NCBI RefSeq assembly: GCF_037543845.1
Contig: NZ_JBBIFX010000002.1
Coordinates: forward strand, 434,001-498,000
Source: Gymnodinialimonas ulvae
GTDB lineage: Bacteria > Pseudomonadota > Alphaproteobacteria > Rhodobacterales > Rhodobacteraceae
Direction of reading: 5' to 3'
DNA length: 64,000 nucleotides
How positions within the stretch are numbered: position 1 is the stretch's first letter; each line of letters begins with the position of its first letter. Both the position numbers and the translations under genes were made by a program. This document shows, one piece after another, positions 1 to 9,185 of the stretch. The notes under the pieces are model-generated. The model made no database searches. It saw only the letters and a program-made list of their open reading frames with translations, and was not told where the DNA came from.

Positions 1-1256
1 GGGGTGATCGTCGCGGTGATATCGAGCCAGCTTTCCCAGTCTTCGACGGTGAAACCGGTGGTCAGCGCGGTGCCAAGGCTGCGCGCCTGCCCGGCGGCGT
101 CATCCTGGGCGTAGATTTGGCTGGCCTGCCACTGGAACTGGATGCGGTCGAAGGCGGCCTGGTCAATGCCGTCCGCGAGGAAGTCGTCGATGACGCCCAG
201 AATATCGGCCTCGGCCTGATCAAGACTGCGGCCAGGCACCGGCATGTTGAGAAGCGTGAAGGGCCGATGATCGAGGCTGGTTGCGTTGTAGTAGGCGGCG
301 GCGAACAGCGACACTTCGTTTTCGATCTGCAATTCGCGGGCGAAGACAGAGGTGAAATCGCTGTCGCTCAACACGGCGCGCAGCAACTCCATCGTCGCGG
401 CGGAGCGGACGTCATTGACCATCGTGTCATCGACCGGAAACAGCATCGACATGTAGGGGTTGGCGACGCGCGGATCTTCGTAGGTCACGCGACGCAGCGC
501 GTTTTGCGGCGGCTCGGAGGGGCGCACGCGGGCCTCTTCGGAGGCGATATCGGGGTTCGCGGGGATCGGGCCGTAATGTTCTTCGGCCAGCGCGCGGACT
601 TCTTCCGGGGTCACAGCGCCCGAGACAACCAAAATCGCATTGTTGGGGTGATAATGCAGGTCGTACCAATCCTGCAGCATGTCGATGTTGAGGTCCATGA
701 TCTCATGCCGCCAGCCGATAATCGGGCGCATGTAGGGATGGTTGCGATAGAACGCCGCCGACATCTGTTCGTTGAACAACGCACCGGGCGAGCCATCCGT
801 GCGCTGCGCCCGTTCTTCGAGCACCACGGAGATTTCGGTCACAACCTCCTCGGGCACCAGCACCAGATCGCGCATCCGGTCCGCTTCCATCTGCATCATC
901 AGGCCAAGCCGATCGGCGGCCACGGTCTGATGATAGGCGGTGTAATCCCACGACGTGAACGCATTGTCCGAGCCGCCATTGGCCTCCACGGTTTCGGAAA
1001 ACTCACCGGGCGCCAATTCGTCGGTGCCGTTGAACATCAGATGTTCCAGCAAATGCGCGACGCCGCCCTGTCCGGGCAATTCGTCCGCCGCTCCCGCGCG
1101 ATACCAGATCATATGCGTCACGGAGGGGGACCGGTGGTCTTCCACCACGACGACCTGCAGGCCGTTGTCGAGGGTGAAATCGGTGATCTCGCCTGTTGCC
1201 TGGGCAGACAGGGGAGCGAGAGCCGTAGCAAGAGCCAGGCCAAGGCGTCGGAACAT
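1..1256 (-). CDS. M16 (pitrilysin-like) zinc peptidase, partial
   Basis: The gene starts at 1256 and runs off the left edge, so only the first 418 codons are present. Residues 1-20 form a signal peptide ending in SAQA, so the protein is exported. The inverted zinc motif HLLEH lies at residues 68-72 in the context GGVAHLLEHLMFNGT, typical of M16 metallopeptidases (two histidine ligands plus catalytic glutamate). Family members degrade or process small peptides in the periplasm. It follows DUF3035 and lspA on the same strand; in related genomes a second, often inactive M16 gene follows, which cannot be checked here. Family sure, substrate unknown. Confidence 0.93.
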   Translation of the reverse strand, partial: MFRRLGLALATALAPLSAQATGEITDFTLDNGLQVVVVEDHRSPSVTHMIWYRAGAADELPGQGGVAHLLEHLMFNGTDELAPGEFSETVEANGGSDNAFTSWDYTAYHQTVAADRLGLMMQMEADRMRDLVLVPEEVVTEISVVLEERAQRTDGSPGALFNEQMSAAFYRNHPYMRPIIGWRHEIMDLNIDMLQDWYDLHYHPNNAILVVSGAVTPEEVRALAEEHYGPIPANPDIASEEARVRPSEPPQNALRRVTYEDPRVANPYMSMLFPVDDTMVNDVRSAATMELLRAVLSDSDFTSVFARELQIENEVSLFAAAYYNATSLDHRPFTLLNMPVPGRSLDQAEADILGVIDDFLADGIDQAAFDRIQFQWQASQIYAQDDAAGQARSLGTALTTGFTVEDWESWLDITATIT

Positions 1257-1387
1257 GGGGGCAGTCTCCGGCTTTGGGTCAGTTGAAGGGAATGTATGGG
1301 AAAGCCGGGCCGCATCAACCGCCATGACGCAGACGTTATGAAAAGGCCTGATGGCGGGCCAGCGCGGGAGGGTCGTAAAAACGGGGC

Positions 1388-1888
1388 TTAGCGGGCCGGG
1401 GGGGCGGTCGGGGTCTGGACTCCCTGCCTGCGCAGACGCTCAAGCTCCGCGTATTGGTCAAGGGACTGATCGCGGTAGGCATCGAAGTAGACGTTGTTGC
1501 GGAACAACCGTTCCAGCACGCGCCCGTCGTTGCGGCGGCGGAAGTCTTCGTCCTCGGCCAGAAGCGTGCCGCGGATGTTGCCGCTGACGCCGAACCGGGA
1601 GGCGTAGGCCACAAGGCTATCGGCCGTCGGCGCGGCGTTGATGTTGCCGCCAAGCGCCGCGATGGCATCGGCTTCGGGGGTCGGATCGGCGCGGTTGAAA
1701 CCGCCCGGCGTGGGCGCGGGAAGCTCACCCGAGGTGGGCAGTTCAAGCTCGCGCGTTGGGACGACGCTGAACTCGTCAGGGCCCGATTCCGTGTTGCGCA
1801 GGTTCATCAGTGTCGGCACCCCGCCACTGCAGGCCGACAGCGCCAGAACGGCGAGTGTCATTCCCAAAACTGTACGGTGCATCGGCAT
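1388..1888 (-). CDS. DUF3035 family lipoprotein
   Basis: A 166-residue protein with an N-terminal lipoprotein signal; the lipobox LSAC is followed by SGG, so the cysteine should be lipidated. The rest is Pro/Ala-rich, then a conserved segment with the EFSVVPTREL motif seen in DUF3035 proteins. The start at 1888 is chosen over an upstream ATG because AAGGAGAGG lies 5 nt before it; an alternative ATG is two codons downstream. It lies directly after lspA, whose enzyme would remove its signal peptide, and before the M16 peptidase. No function is known for the family. Confidence 0.85.
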   Translation of the reverse strand: MPMHRTVLGMTLAVLALSACSGGVPTLMNLRNTESGPDEFSVVPTRELELPTSGELPAPTPGGFNRADPTPEADAIAALGGNINAAPTADSLVAYASRFGVSGNIRGTLLAEDEDFRRRNDGRVLERLFRNNVYFDAYRDQSLDQYAELERLRRQGVQTPTAPPAR

Positions 1889-1945
1889 CCAAACCTCTCC
1901 TTGCCCGCGTGGTTTAGCGCAACTTGGGTTGGGCGTCACGCGGTA

Positions 1946-2419
1946 TCAGGCCGTCTCTGCGCGGGAATCCGCAAAGAAGATCAGACCAAAGGCCCCCGCG
2001 AAGATGCCCACATCGGCGACATTGAACGCAAAGGGGTTGGAGATCCCGCAGCACGACATGTTGAGAAAGTCGATCACCGCGCCGTGGATCGTCCGGTCCA
2101 GCGAATTGCCAAGCGCACCGCCAATCACGGCACCCGCCGCGATGAGGGCGATTGGGCGGGTCAGCCCGGTCTTGGCCCAGTACAGGAGCCATCCCACGAT
2201 CACCGCCGCGATACCGATCAGAACCCAGCGCATGATCTCAGGCCCGCCGCCGAAGAGGCCGAAGTTGATGCCCGTGTTCCAGCCCAGGTGGAAGTTCAGA
2301 AGTGGCGGCATCACCTCGATATGCCAGCGTTCGATCAGATTCAGGCCGTAAAGCACGCCGTATTTCGACCCCTGATCGAGGGCGAACCAAATTGCCGCGC
2401 TGAAGAAAACGAGCCGCAT
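1946..2419 (-). CDS. lspA: Lipoprotein signal peptidase (signal peptidase II)
   Basis: This 157-residue inner-membrane aspartic protease cleaves the signal peptide of prolipoproteins after diacylglycerol transfer to the lipobox cysteine. Four hydrophobic helices are visible. The catalytic aspartates fall in the family blocks GNSLDRTIHGAVIDF and FNVADVGIF, and the WNTGINFG block matches the conserved N-[TR]-G-x-[AS]-F region. Length is normal. AAAGG precedes the ATG by 6 nt. Its neighbours are a small exported protein upstream and a lipoprotein substrate candidate downstream. Confidence 0.97.
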   Translation of the reverse strand: MRLVFFSAAIWFALDQGSKYGVLYGLNLIERWHIEVMPPLLNFHLGWNTGINFGLFGGGPEIMRWVLIGIAAVIVGWLLYWAKTGLTRPIALIAAGAVIGGALGNSLDRTIHGAVIDFLNMSCCGISNPFAFNVADVGIFAGAFGLIFFADSRAETA

Positions 2420-2468
2420 GGGGGACCTTTCGGTTGTGCGTTCGGTGTCAGATAGGGCGTTTCTCGTC

Positions 2469-2813
2469 TTATTGCACCTCGGCCAAGGTGGCTTCAGCGG
2501 GTTGACTGAGGATGCGGATCAGGGTCGTGCAACCGCCCCGGCCCGCCGTGGTGGAGGCCCACATGCGCGCGCCGCCCGGTGGATCGCTTTCGTAAATTAT
2601 GCCGATGATGGTGTCGGCATTACGCAGGCCCATGGCCTCCCCACCAGCCGCGTCAAGTGCGGCGGCCAGACCATCGGGGTCAAGCGTTGCCGCCGTATGC
2701 CCGCAGGACGCGGCGGCGACCTCTTCCAGGCCCGTGATCGCAAGTCTGCCATCGGCAAGGGCCGGGCCAGCGATCAGAAGGGCCGCAAGGGATATGGGGA
2801 GGGCGAAGCGCAT
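2469..2813 (-). CDS. Small exported protein of unknown function
   Basis: A 114-residue protein with a clear cleavable signal peptide (hydrophobic residues 5-20, ending PALA-DG). Mature part is about 94 residues with two cysteines (in ASCGH and GGCTT) that could form a disulfide in the periplasm. AAAGGA lies 7 nt before the ATG. It sits between purH and lspA on the same strand. I do not recognise a domain. Confidence 0.75.
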   Translation of the reverse strand: MRFALPISLAALLIAGPALADGRLAITGLEEVAAASCGHTAATLDPDGLAAALDAAGGEAMGLRNADTIIGIIYESDPPGGARMWASTTAGRGGCTTLIRILSQPAEATLAEVQ

Positions 2814-2825
2814 CTGCGTATCCTT

Positions 2826-4412
2826 TCAGTGCCGGAAGTGGCGCATGCCGGTGAACACCATGGCAAGGCCCGCGTCGTCGGCGGCGGCGATCACCTCGTC
2901 ATCGCGCATCGAGCCCCCGGGCTGGATCACGGCGGTCGCGCCCGCCTCGGCGGCGGCCAGAAGGCCGTCGGCAAAGGGAAAAAATGCGTCCGAAGCCACG
3001 ACGGAGCCCTTGGCGGGCGTGTCGGGCAGGCCGATGTCAGCCCCCATCCGCGCGGCCTTGAGCGCAGCGATGGTCGAGCTGTCGACGCGGCTCATCTGGC
3101 CCGCGCCGATGCCAACCGTGGCGGCGTTCTTGGCGTAGATGATGGCGTTGGATTTGACGTGTTTGGCCACCGTCCAGGCAAAACGCAGATCCAGCATCTC
3201 CTGCCCCGTCGGCTCCCGCCTGGAGACGATCTTCAAGGCGGCGGGGTCGATACGGCCGATGTCCTTGTCTTGCACCAGAAGCCCGCCTGCCACTTGCTTG
3301 TAGGCGGTCACGCGCGTCTTGGGGTTGGGCAGGCCGCCGGTCGTCAGAAGGCGCAGGTTCTTCTTGGCCGCGAACACGGCCTTGGCGTCGTCATCGGCGT
3401 CGGGGGCAATGACCACTTCGGTGAAGATGCCCACGATCTCCTCGGCGGTGGCGCCATCGAGCGTCTGGTTCAACGCGACGATACCGCCAAAGGCGCTGGT
3501 GCGGTCGCAATCGAAGGCGGCGCGGTAGGCTTCTACCATTGTGTCGCCGCGCGCCACGCCGCAGGGGTTGGCGTGCTTGATGATCGCCACCGCGGGCCCG
3601 TCAGAGGGCGGAAATTCCGCGACCAGTTCAAACGCCGCATCGGTATCATTGATGTTGTTGTAGCTCAGCGCCTTGCCCTGATGCTGCGTGGCGGTCGCGA
3701 CTCCGGGCCGGCCGGTGCCATCGACGTAGAAGGCGGCGGATTGGTGCGGGTTTTCGCCGTAGCGCATCTCTTGTGCGAGGGTGCCGGCGAAGGCGCGGTG
3801 GGGCGGTGTTTCGATCTCGGCGGCGCCCGCCATCCAGTTCGACACCGCCGCATCATAGGCCGCGGTACGCGCATAGGCGGCCTGCGCCATGCGCTGCCGA
3901 AACGCGAAGGTGGTGCCATTGGCCTTGTCGAGCTCGTCCAGAAGGCCGGGATATTGGCCGGGCGTTGTCAGCACCGTGACCGCGCCATGGTTCTTGGCCG
4001 CCGCCCGGATCATCGCGGGGCCGCCGATGTCGATGTTCTCGATGCAGGTATCATAATCCGCGCCCGCCGAAACGGTCGCCTCGAACGGATAAAGATTCAC
4101 AACCAACAGGTCGATTGCGCCGATCCCATGGGTCTCCATCGCCGCGACGTGATCGGGATTGTCGCGCAACGCGAGCAAGCCGCCGTGGATCATCGGATGC
4201 AGCGTTTTCACGCGCCCGTCCATCATCTCGGGAAAGCCGGTGACCTCGGCGACATCCGTCACCGCGAGGCCCGCATCCCGCAGCGCCTTTGCCGTGCCAC
4301 CGGTGCTGAGCAAGGCGACGCCGCGATCCGCCAAGGCCTGCGCGAATTCGAGAAGGCCGGTCTTGTCGGAAACAGACAACAATGCGCGGGTCAGCGGGGC
4401 GGGGTCTTGCAT
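2826..4412 (-). CDS. purH: Bifunctional AICAR formyltransferase / IMP cyclohydrolase
   Basis: PurH catalyses the last two steps of de novo IMP synthesis: formylation of AICAR with 10-formyl-THF, then cyclisation to IMP. The 528-residue product has the N-terminal MGS-like cyclohydrolase domain (ALLSVSDKTG, STGGTAKAL, FPEMMDGRVKTLHP, GGPAMIRAAAKN) and the C-terminal transformylase domain with AIIKHANPCG and AFGGIVALN. The start at 4412 is preferred because GAGG lies 5 nt upstream; a GTG two codons earlier would overlap that site. It follows the heparinase-like gene by 23 nt. Confidence 0.98.
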   Translation of the reverse strand: MQDPAPLTRALLSVSDKTGLLEFAQALADRGVALLSTGGTAKALRDAGLAVTDVAEVTGFPEMMDGRVKTLHPMIHGGLLALRDNPDHVAAMETHGIGAIDLLVVNLYPFEATVSAGADYDTCIENIDIGGPAMIRAAAKNHGAVTVLTTPGQYPGLLDELDKANGTTFAFRQRMAQAAYARTAAYDAAVSNWMAGAAEIETPPHRAFAGTLAQEMRYGENPHQSAAFYVDGTGRPGVATATQHQGKALSYNNINDTDAAFELVAEFPPSDGPAVAIIKHANPCGVARGDTMVEAYRAAFDCDRTSAFGGIVALNQTLDGATAEEIVGIFTEVVIAPDADDDAKAVFAAKKNLRLLTTGGLPNPKTRVTAYKQVAGGLLVQDKDIGRIDPAALKIVSRREPTGQEMLDLRFAWTVAKHVKSNAIIYAKNAATVGIGAGQMSRVDSSTIAALKAARMGADIGLPDTPAKGSVVASDAFFPFADGLLAAAEAGATAVIQPGGSMRDDEVIAAADDAGLAMVFTGMRHFRH

Positions 4413-4435
4413 GGGCACCTCATGTGGTGGCCGCC

Positions 4436-6169
4436 TTAGGACGGCAGGTCAGGGGCAGGCAACAGCGCGGAGGGCCGCGCGATCGACCAGGACACGGCAG
4501 CCCCATACCCCTGGACGCGATTGGATAAAACGATCTGTTTTGTCGCGCGGGGTTTCAGGCGGGCAGCGTCGAAGTAGACCGAGGGCAGGATCGACATCTC
4601 ACCCTCGCCGCCATGGCGGAACACCCAGACTTCTTCGTTGGGCAGGGTCAGCGAGATGGCCGCGCCGCCAAGGTCCAGCTCCACGATCACATCCGGATGC
4701 AAGTGGAACCGCGCCGCAAAGCGCAGGCCGACGTCGGGCGGCAGGGTACGGTTGATCGATTGCAGGGTCTCGCGCCCCTTGATGTCGAGCGCGGCCAGCC
4801 CGTCTTCGCCGCGCAGCAGGTTGCCGTGATCTTCAAGCGTGAGCGAGCGCAGATGCACCAACCCATGGGTGCGCCGCCATCCGTCATGAGAGAGCGTCAC
4901 ACCCTCGCCATTGGCGATTTCGGACCATTGCACCGATACATCCGAGGGGCCCTGCGCAAAGCCCAGGCGTTCGGGCGGCGTGTTGCGGGCGTTGGGGGAA
5001 AACCGCGATGAGGAATAGCCCTGCAGCGAGACGGTCGAATGGCTGAGCGTGGCGCGACCTGCGCGGCGCCAATCGGGCCCGAAGGCCGCGCCCGATCCTG
5101 CGTTGACGATCAGCGGATGGTTGGCCGATGTCATCTCGAACGCGAGGGTGCCTGCGTGGGCGTTTGTTGAGGCCGGGCCAATCATCGGCGGCGCGGCATC
5201 GGTGATCACGGTGACGCGGCCCGACGCCATGCGCGCATAGCCCATCGCGAGGCCCTTCATGCGCGAGGGTCGCACGCCGGATTGGATCAGTGCCCCGGTC
5301 AAACGCGCGGCCTCACCGCGCCCGCCGCCATGGGCGCGCACCAGCCCGCCATCGGCGTGACGGATCGCGCGCAGGGTCGGGGCGATGCGCATGATGGCGG
5401 TGTCGATGGCCGGATCGGGTCGTTTGCCGGTTTCCTGCAGGATCTGCGCGGCCCAGGTGAGCAGTACGAAAACCTCCAGCAATTCCTCGGGGTTACGGGT
5501 GATGATGCCGCCCTGTGCATCGACGTTGCGGGTGCATTCCTGCGCCAGACCCTGCAGCGCGGGGTCGAGCAGAGTTTCCATCCCGATCAAGGCGCAGGCC
5601 GAATAGATCAGCCCGGTCAGCGCCTCGAAACGGGGCAAACCGCCGGAGCTTTTGTGCCAGGTGCGGGCCAGGAAATGCGTCTGTCGCGACAGGGCGGCAA
5701 AGAAGGCGGCGGTCTCGGCAGTGTCCTGGGCTTGTGTCAGGGTCGGGGCCTGACTGATCCAGCGGATCTGTCGCCGACCGGTCAGATCAGGGGTCCAGCC
5801 CGGCCCCTTGCCGGCACCGTAGCGCGTCAGCCAATCCGACAGCCAGGCCTGCGCCGTGGCCCGCCCGCCGCCATCGGGCAGTGCGGCCAGATCATCGAGC
5901 CAATCGAAGCCGTGCAGAGCCGCCTCGAACGCGTCGCTGGGACAGGCGATGTCCCACGGGCTTTGACCGGGAGCCTCGACGAGCGCGCCGCCAAGCCGGT
6001 AATTGCCCGCAAGATATTGCCGCCCGCGCACCGCGACGCCGGGAAATCGCGGCTCCGGGCGCCACAGAAAGCCCCGTATTTGCGGCCCGAACCCCGCGCG
6101 CCAAGCGGACCACCGATAGGCTTGGCGGAGGCGGGGTCTGCCGGGGGACGGGGAATGCGGCTCGGACAT
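4436..6169 (-). CDS. Heparinase II/III-like protein
   Basis: A 577-residue protein of the heparinase II/III family. The N-terminal two thirds is the alpha-helical toroid region (GFDWLDDLAALP, RTWHKSSGGLPRFEALTGLIYSA), followed by the beta-rich heparinase II/III domain (FEMTSANHPLIVNAGSG, STVSLQGYSSS, HDGWRRTHGLVHLRSL). Family members are polysaccharide lyases, but no signal peptide is visible at the N terminus, so secretion is uncertain. It sits between rsmB and purH; from memory this order is common in Rhodobacterales. Actual substrate unknown. Confidence 0.88.
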   Translation of the reverse strand: MSEPHSPSPGRPRLRQAYRWSAWRAGFGPQIRGFLWRPEPRFPGVAVRGRQYLAGNYRLGGALVEAPGQSPWDIACPSDAFEAALHGFDWLDDLAALPDGGGRATAQAWLSDWLTRYGAGKGPGWTPDLTGRRQIRWISQAPTLTQAQDTAETAAFFAALSRQTHFLARTWHKSSGGLPRFEALTGLIYSACALIGMETLLDPALQGLAQECTRNVDAQGGIITRNPEELLEVFVLLTWAAQILQETGKRPDPAIDTAIMRIAPTLRAIRHADGGLVRAHGGGRGEAARLTGALIQSGVRPSRMKGLAMGYARMASGRVTVITDAAPPMIGPASTNAHAGTLAFEMTSANHPLIVNAGSGAAFGPDWRRAGRATLSHSTVSLQGYSSSRFSPNARNTPPERLGFAQGPSDVSVQWSEIANGEGVTLSHDGWRRTHGLVHLRSLTLEDHGNLLRGEDGLAALDIKGRETLQSINRTLPPDVGLRFAARFHLHPDVIVELDLGGAAISLTLPNEEVWVFRHGGEGEMSILPSVYFDAARLKPRATKQIVLSNRVQGYGAAVSWSIARPSALLPAPDLPS

Positions 6170-6226
6170 CAGGTGCGGCTCAGCGTGTTGGGGTGCGGCG
6201 GAGGATAGGGTGTCGAAATCCGCCTG

Positions 6227-7459
6227 TCACGGACGGCGCAGCGCGGCCATGTAAAACCCGTCCAGCCCGCCGCGATCCGCCCAATGGGACGGGAAAAGAC
6301 GCAGACCGCCCTCCTGGCTGGCCCAGTCGGCGTCGCCGCCAAGGGCCACGGGATCGGCGGCGATCACGCGCAGATCGGGATGGCGTTTCAACGCGGCGGT
6401 GACTTGATGCTCGCCCTCCACGGGCAGGAGCGAACAGGTACAATACACCAGCGTGCCGCCGGGGTTCAGAAGCGTCAAAGCATGGTCAAGCAGCTGCATT
6501 TGCAGCTTGGTCAGCGGCTCCACCTCGCGCCCATTCTTGACAAAGGGCAAGTCGGGGTGGCGGCGAATGGTGCCGGTAGCGGTGCAGGGCGCATCGAGCA
6601 AAATCGCGTCGTAACACGTGGTGTGATCGAAAGCGTCTTCAGTGACGAGCGTGGCCGCAAGCCCGGTGCGCGCGAGGTTCTCGGCGACGCGGGCCATGCG
6701 CGGCTCGGACACGTCAAGCGCGGTCACATCAGCGCCCAATGCGGCCAGTTGCATCGTCTTGCCGCCGGGTGCGGCGCAGAGGTCGAGAACAGATTTTCCT
6801 TTGATGTCAGGCAGAAGCCGCACGGGCAGCGCGGCGGCGGCATCCTGCACCCAGAACGCGCCGTTGTCATAGCCGGGCAAGGCGGTGACCTGCGGATGGG
6901 TTTGAAAGCGCAGGGAACCGGTGGGCAGGCGGTCCGCGCCTTCGATGGAGAAAGTCGGGTCCTTCGGCGTGATGTCGAGCGGCGGGGCCTTGGCATGGGC
7001 GGCCTGAAGCGCGGCGAGGCCCTCCTTGCCGATCCGCTTACGCAGGGCCTTGTCGACCCAGGGTGGCACGCGCTGCGCGGGGGCGGCGGCAAAGGCGCCG
7101 GGGCCATCGTCGATCACCTTGCGCAACACGGCGTTGACCATGCCGGAGGCCTTGGCCGATTTGGGGTGCTTTTTCGCAATGGAAACAAGGTCATGGGTAA
7201 CGCCATGGGCGTCTTCACCATTGCCCAGAAGCTCCACCACGCCGAGGCGCAGGATGTTCTGCACGGCGAGTTGCGGCTTACGCATCGCATAGGGGGCCAA
7301 GACCGCATCGGCAGCCCCGATCTGGCGCAGGACCTGCGTGGCGAGACGGCTGGCGCGGGCGGCCTCGGGCCCGTCGGCGGGCACCTTCACATGGGCGAGC
7401 ATGCGCTTTTCGCGCAGGACGGCATCGAGAAGATGAAGGGCGGCTTGTCGGGCCTGCAT
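6227..7459 (-). CDS. rsmB: RsmB-type 16S rRNA cytosine-C5 methyltransferase
   Basis: A 410-residue SAM-dependent RNA methyltransferase with an N-terminal NusB-like RNA-binding domain (residues ~1-130) and a C-terminal Rossmann methyltransferase domain (VLDLCAAPGGKTMQLA). The two catalytic cysteines are visible: LLDAPCTATG (PC motif, base release) and VYCTCSLLP (TC motif, nucleophile). RsmB methylates C967 of 16S rRNA in E. coli. The ATG at 7459 is preferred with AAGGA 10 nt upstream; a TTG nine codons earlier is possible. Another RNA m5C methyltransferase of the same family cannot be fully excluded. Confidence 0.93.
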   Translation of the reverse strand: MQARQAALHLLDAVLREKRMLAHVKVPADGPEAARASRLATQVLRQIGAADAVLAPYAMRKPQLAVQNILRLGVVELLGNGEDAHGVTHDLVSIAKKHPKSAKASGMVNAVLRKVIDDGPGAFAAAPAQRVPPWVDKALRKRIGKEGLAALQAAHAKAPPLDITPKDPTFSIEGADRLPTGSLRFQTHPQVTALPGYDNGAFWVQDAAAALPVRLLPDIKGKSVLDLCAAPGGKTMQLAALGADVTALDVSEPRMARVAENLARTGLAATLVTEDAFDHTTCYDAILLDAPCTATGTIRRHPDLPFVKNGREVEPLTKLQMQLLDHALTLLNPGGTLVYCTCSLLPVEGEHQVTAALKRHPDLRVIAADPVALGGDADWASQEGGLRLFPSHWADRGGLDGFYMAALRRP

Positions 7460-7536
7460 GGGCACGTGATCCTTGTTCCGGGACAAGCGCCGCGTATATC
7501 AGGGGGGACGGATGAGACAAGCGGAGCTGTGAGCCG

Positions 7537-7710
7537 ATGAGCGACCCAAAGGATCTGCCGCCCGAGGCGCAACGGGCCTTGGCCGAGGCGGAAGAGCGCC
7601 GGAAAACGGCGAAAAAGCTGGACCTGCCTACTGAATTGGGCGGGCGCGACGGGCCGGAACCGGTGCGCTACGGCGATTGGGAAAAGAAGGGCCTGGCCAT
7701 TGATTTCTGA
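7537..7710 (+). CDS. DUF1674 / SdhAF4-like succinate dehydrogenase assembly protein
   Basis: A 57-residue protein whose C-terminal block RYGDWEKKGLAIDF is the hallmark of DUF1674, the bacterial counterpart of mitochondrial SDHAF4, which assists flavinylated SdhA during succinate dehydrogenase assembly. The N-terminal half is charged and probably disordered. It runs divergently from rsmB, 77 nt away. The bacterial role is inferred from the eukaryotic homologue. Confidence 0.88.
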   Translation: MSDPKDLPPEAQRALAEAEERRKTAKKLDLPTELGGRDGPEPVRYGDWEKKGLAIDF

Positions 7711-7820
7711 GGGCCGGGATGCGTTCACGGGGACGGGTTTGCGCGTATCGGAATGGGAATTCGGCGAAAAATGCGTTCAGGCGGTCGCGGAAACGTCCAC
7801 CTGAACGGAATGCGCGGAAA

Positions 7821-8198
7821 TCAACGGATGCGGAAATCGGCGATGTCGCCGGTGCCCTGATCGGCGTGAAAGCGGATCGAATTTCCATCCACGGACACGA
7901 CCTGACAATTGCGACCGAACTGGCGATCGCCGGCATCGAGCGTGCGACAGAAAAGCCCGCCCTCCCAAACCCAGGTTCCGGTCACATCGCGCCCAAGCGC
8001 GCGCCCGGCGATGGAGCCATCGGGATTGACCAGAAGCGAGACGCCGATGCGGCTCAGCTCGCGGCCCTGAACATAGGCGAGGAACGTGTCGCGGTCGGTG
8101 ATCCGGGTCAGCTCGGCCAGCGCCGGGCCGACCAGACACAAGGTGGCAGCGGTTGCGGCGATAAGGGTCCTGAGGGACATGGGGGTTTTGAGGATCAT
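7821..8198 (-). CDS. Exported protein of unknown function
   Basis: A 125-residue protein with a signal peptide (hydrophobic stretch around AATAATLCLVGPALA). The mature part has two cysteines (LFCRTLD and RNCQVVS) and resembles small periplasmic proteins with a lipocalin-like or TonB-box-free beta fold in Rhodobacterales (WVWEGGLFCRTL followed by GNSIRFHADQG). GGAGG lies 5 nt before the ATG at 8198, which is why that start is chosen over one 21 codons upstream. It follows dapB on the same strand by 63 nt. No family name can be given with confidence. Confidence 0.75.
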   Translation of the reverse strand: MILKTPMSLRTLIAATAATLCLVGPALAELTRITDRDTFLAYVQGRELSRIGVSLLVNPDGSIAGRALGRDVTGTWVWEGGLFCRTLDAGDRQFGRNCQVVSVDGNSIRFHADQGTGDIADFRIR

Positions 8199-8261
8199 AG
8201 GGGCCTCCACGCTCTGAGCTTTCGGATCAGGGGGAGGTAGCGTTGCGGGGCCGTCAATCAA

Positions 8262-9068
8262 TCACAGGCCAAGCACGTCCATCATGTCGAACTGTCCCGG
8301 CCCTCGGCCCTGTCCCCACAACGCGGCCTTGAGCGCGCCGCGCGCGAATATCGCCCGATCCGTTGCCAGATGCCGCAGAATGATGCGTTCGCCATCGGCC
8401 GCGAAGATCACGTCATGCTCGCCGACCACATCGCCGCCCCGGATCGCGGTGAAGCCGATATCGCCACGGGTGCGGGCACCGGTCAGCCCGTCGCGCCCAC
8501 GGTCCGAGACCGCGCCGAGATCGACGTTTCGCCCTTGTGCGGCAGCCTCTCCGAGCATCAGGGCCGTGCCTGACGGGGCGTCGACCTTGTGGCGGTGATG
8601 CGCCTCGACGATTTCGATGTCGAAGTCTTCATCAAGCGCTGCAGCGACCTGTTGGGTGAGTTTGACCAGCAGGTTCACGCCAAGGCTCATGTTGCCCGCG
8701 CGGATGATCGTGGCGTGGCGGGCGCAGGGCTCCAACGCGGCGATTTGATCGTCATCCATGCCGGTCGTGCCGATCACATGGACGCAGCGGGCCTGTGCGG
8801 TCAATTTCGCGTGAGCCAGCGTCGCGGCGGGTGAGGTGAAGTCGATCACGGCCTGCGCCTTGACGATGGCGTCGAGCGGATCGTCGTAGACCGGCACGCC
8901 CGAGGCGGCTCCGCCCATGGCCGCGCCGAGGTCGGCCCCGATCCAGTCATGGCCCGCGCGTTCGGTCACGGCAATCAGATGCGCCTTGTCGGAGGCGTTG
9001 ATGACCTCGATCAGCATCCGGCCCATACGGCCCGATGCGCCCATCACGGCGATTGCGGTGCTGTCCAT
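8262..9068 (-). CDS. dapB: 4-hydroxy-tetrahydrodipicolinate reductase
   Basis: DapB reduces hydroxy-tetrahydrodipicolinate with NAD(P)H in the diaminopimelate/lysine pathway. The 268-residue product starts with the dinucleotide-binding motif AVMGASGRMGRM and carries the catalytic block EAHHRHKVDAPSGTAL (general acid histidine and lysine). The ATG at 9068 is correct: AGGAG is 7 nt upstream and the sequence before it is non-conserved. It is divergent from rbfA. Confidence 0.97.
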   Translation of the reverse strand: MDSTAIAVMGASGRMGRMLIEVINASDKAHLIAVTERAGHDWIGADLGAAMGGAASGVPVYDDPLDAIVKAQAVIDFTSPAATLAHAKLTAQARCVHVIGTTGMDDDQIAALEPCARHATIIRAGNMSLGVNLLVKLTQQVAAALDEDFDIEIVEAHHRHKVDAPSGTALMLGEAAAQGRNVDLGAVSDRGRDGLTGARTRGDIGFTAIRGGDVVGEHDVIFAADGERIILRHLATDRAIFARGALKAALWGQGRGPGQFDMMDVLGL

Positions 9069-9185
9069 CCTAAGGCTCCTTCGCGTTTGAAAGCGTCGTA
9101 ACGGAACCCTGCCGGACAGGGAAGCGTGCGCTTGCGGGGGGCGGGCGCATGGCCTACCTCTGGAGGAGAGTGAGAGAGAGTAGAT

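Noticed and set aside
2418..4439. 673-residue open frame on the plus strand opposite purH
   Set aside because: It is antisense to a fully conserved purH and has low-complexity Gly/Arg/His composition typical of GC-rich shadow frames.
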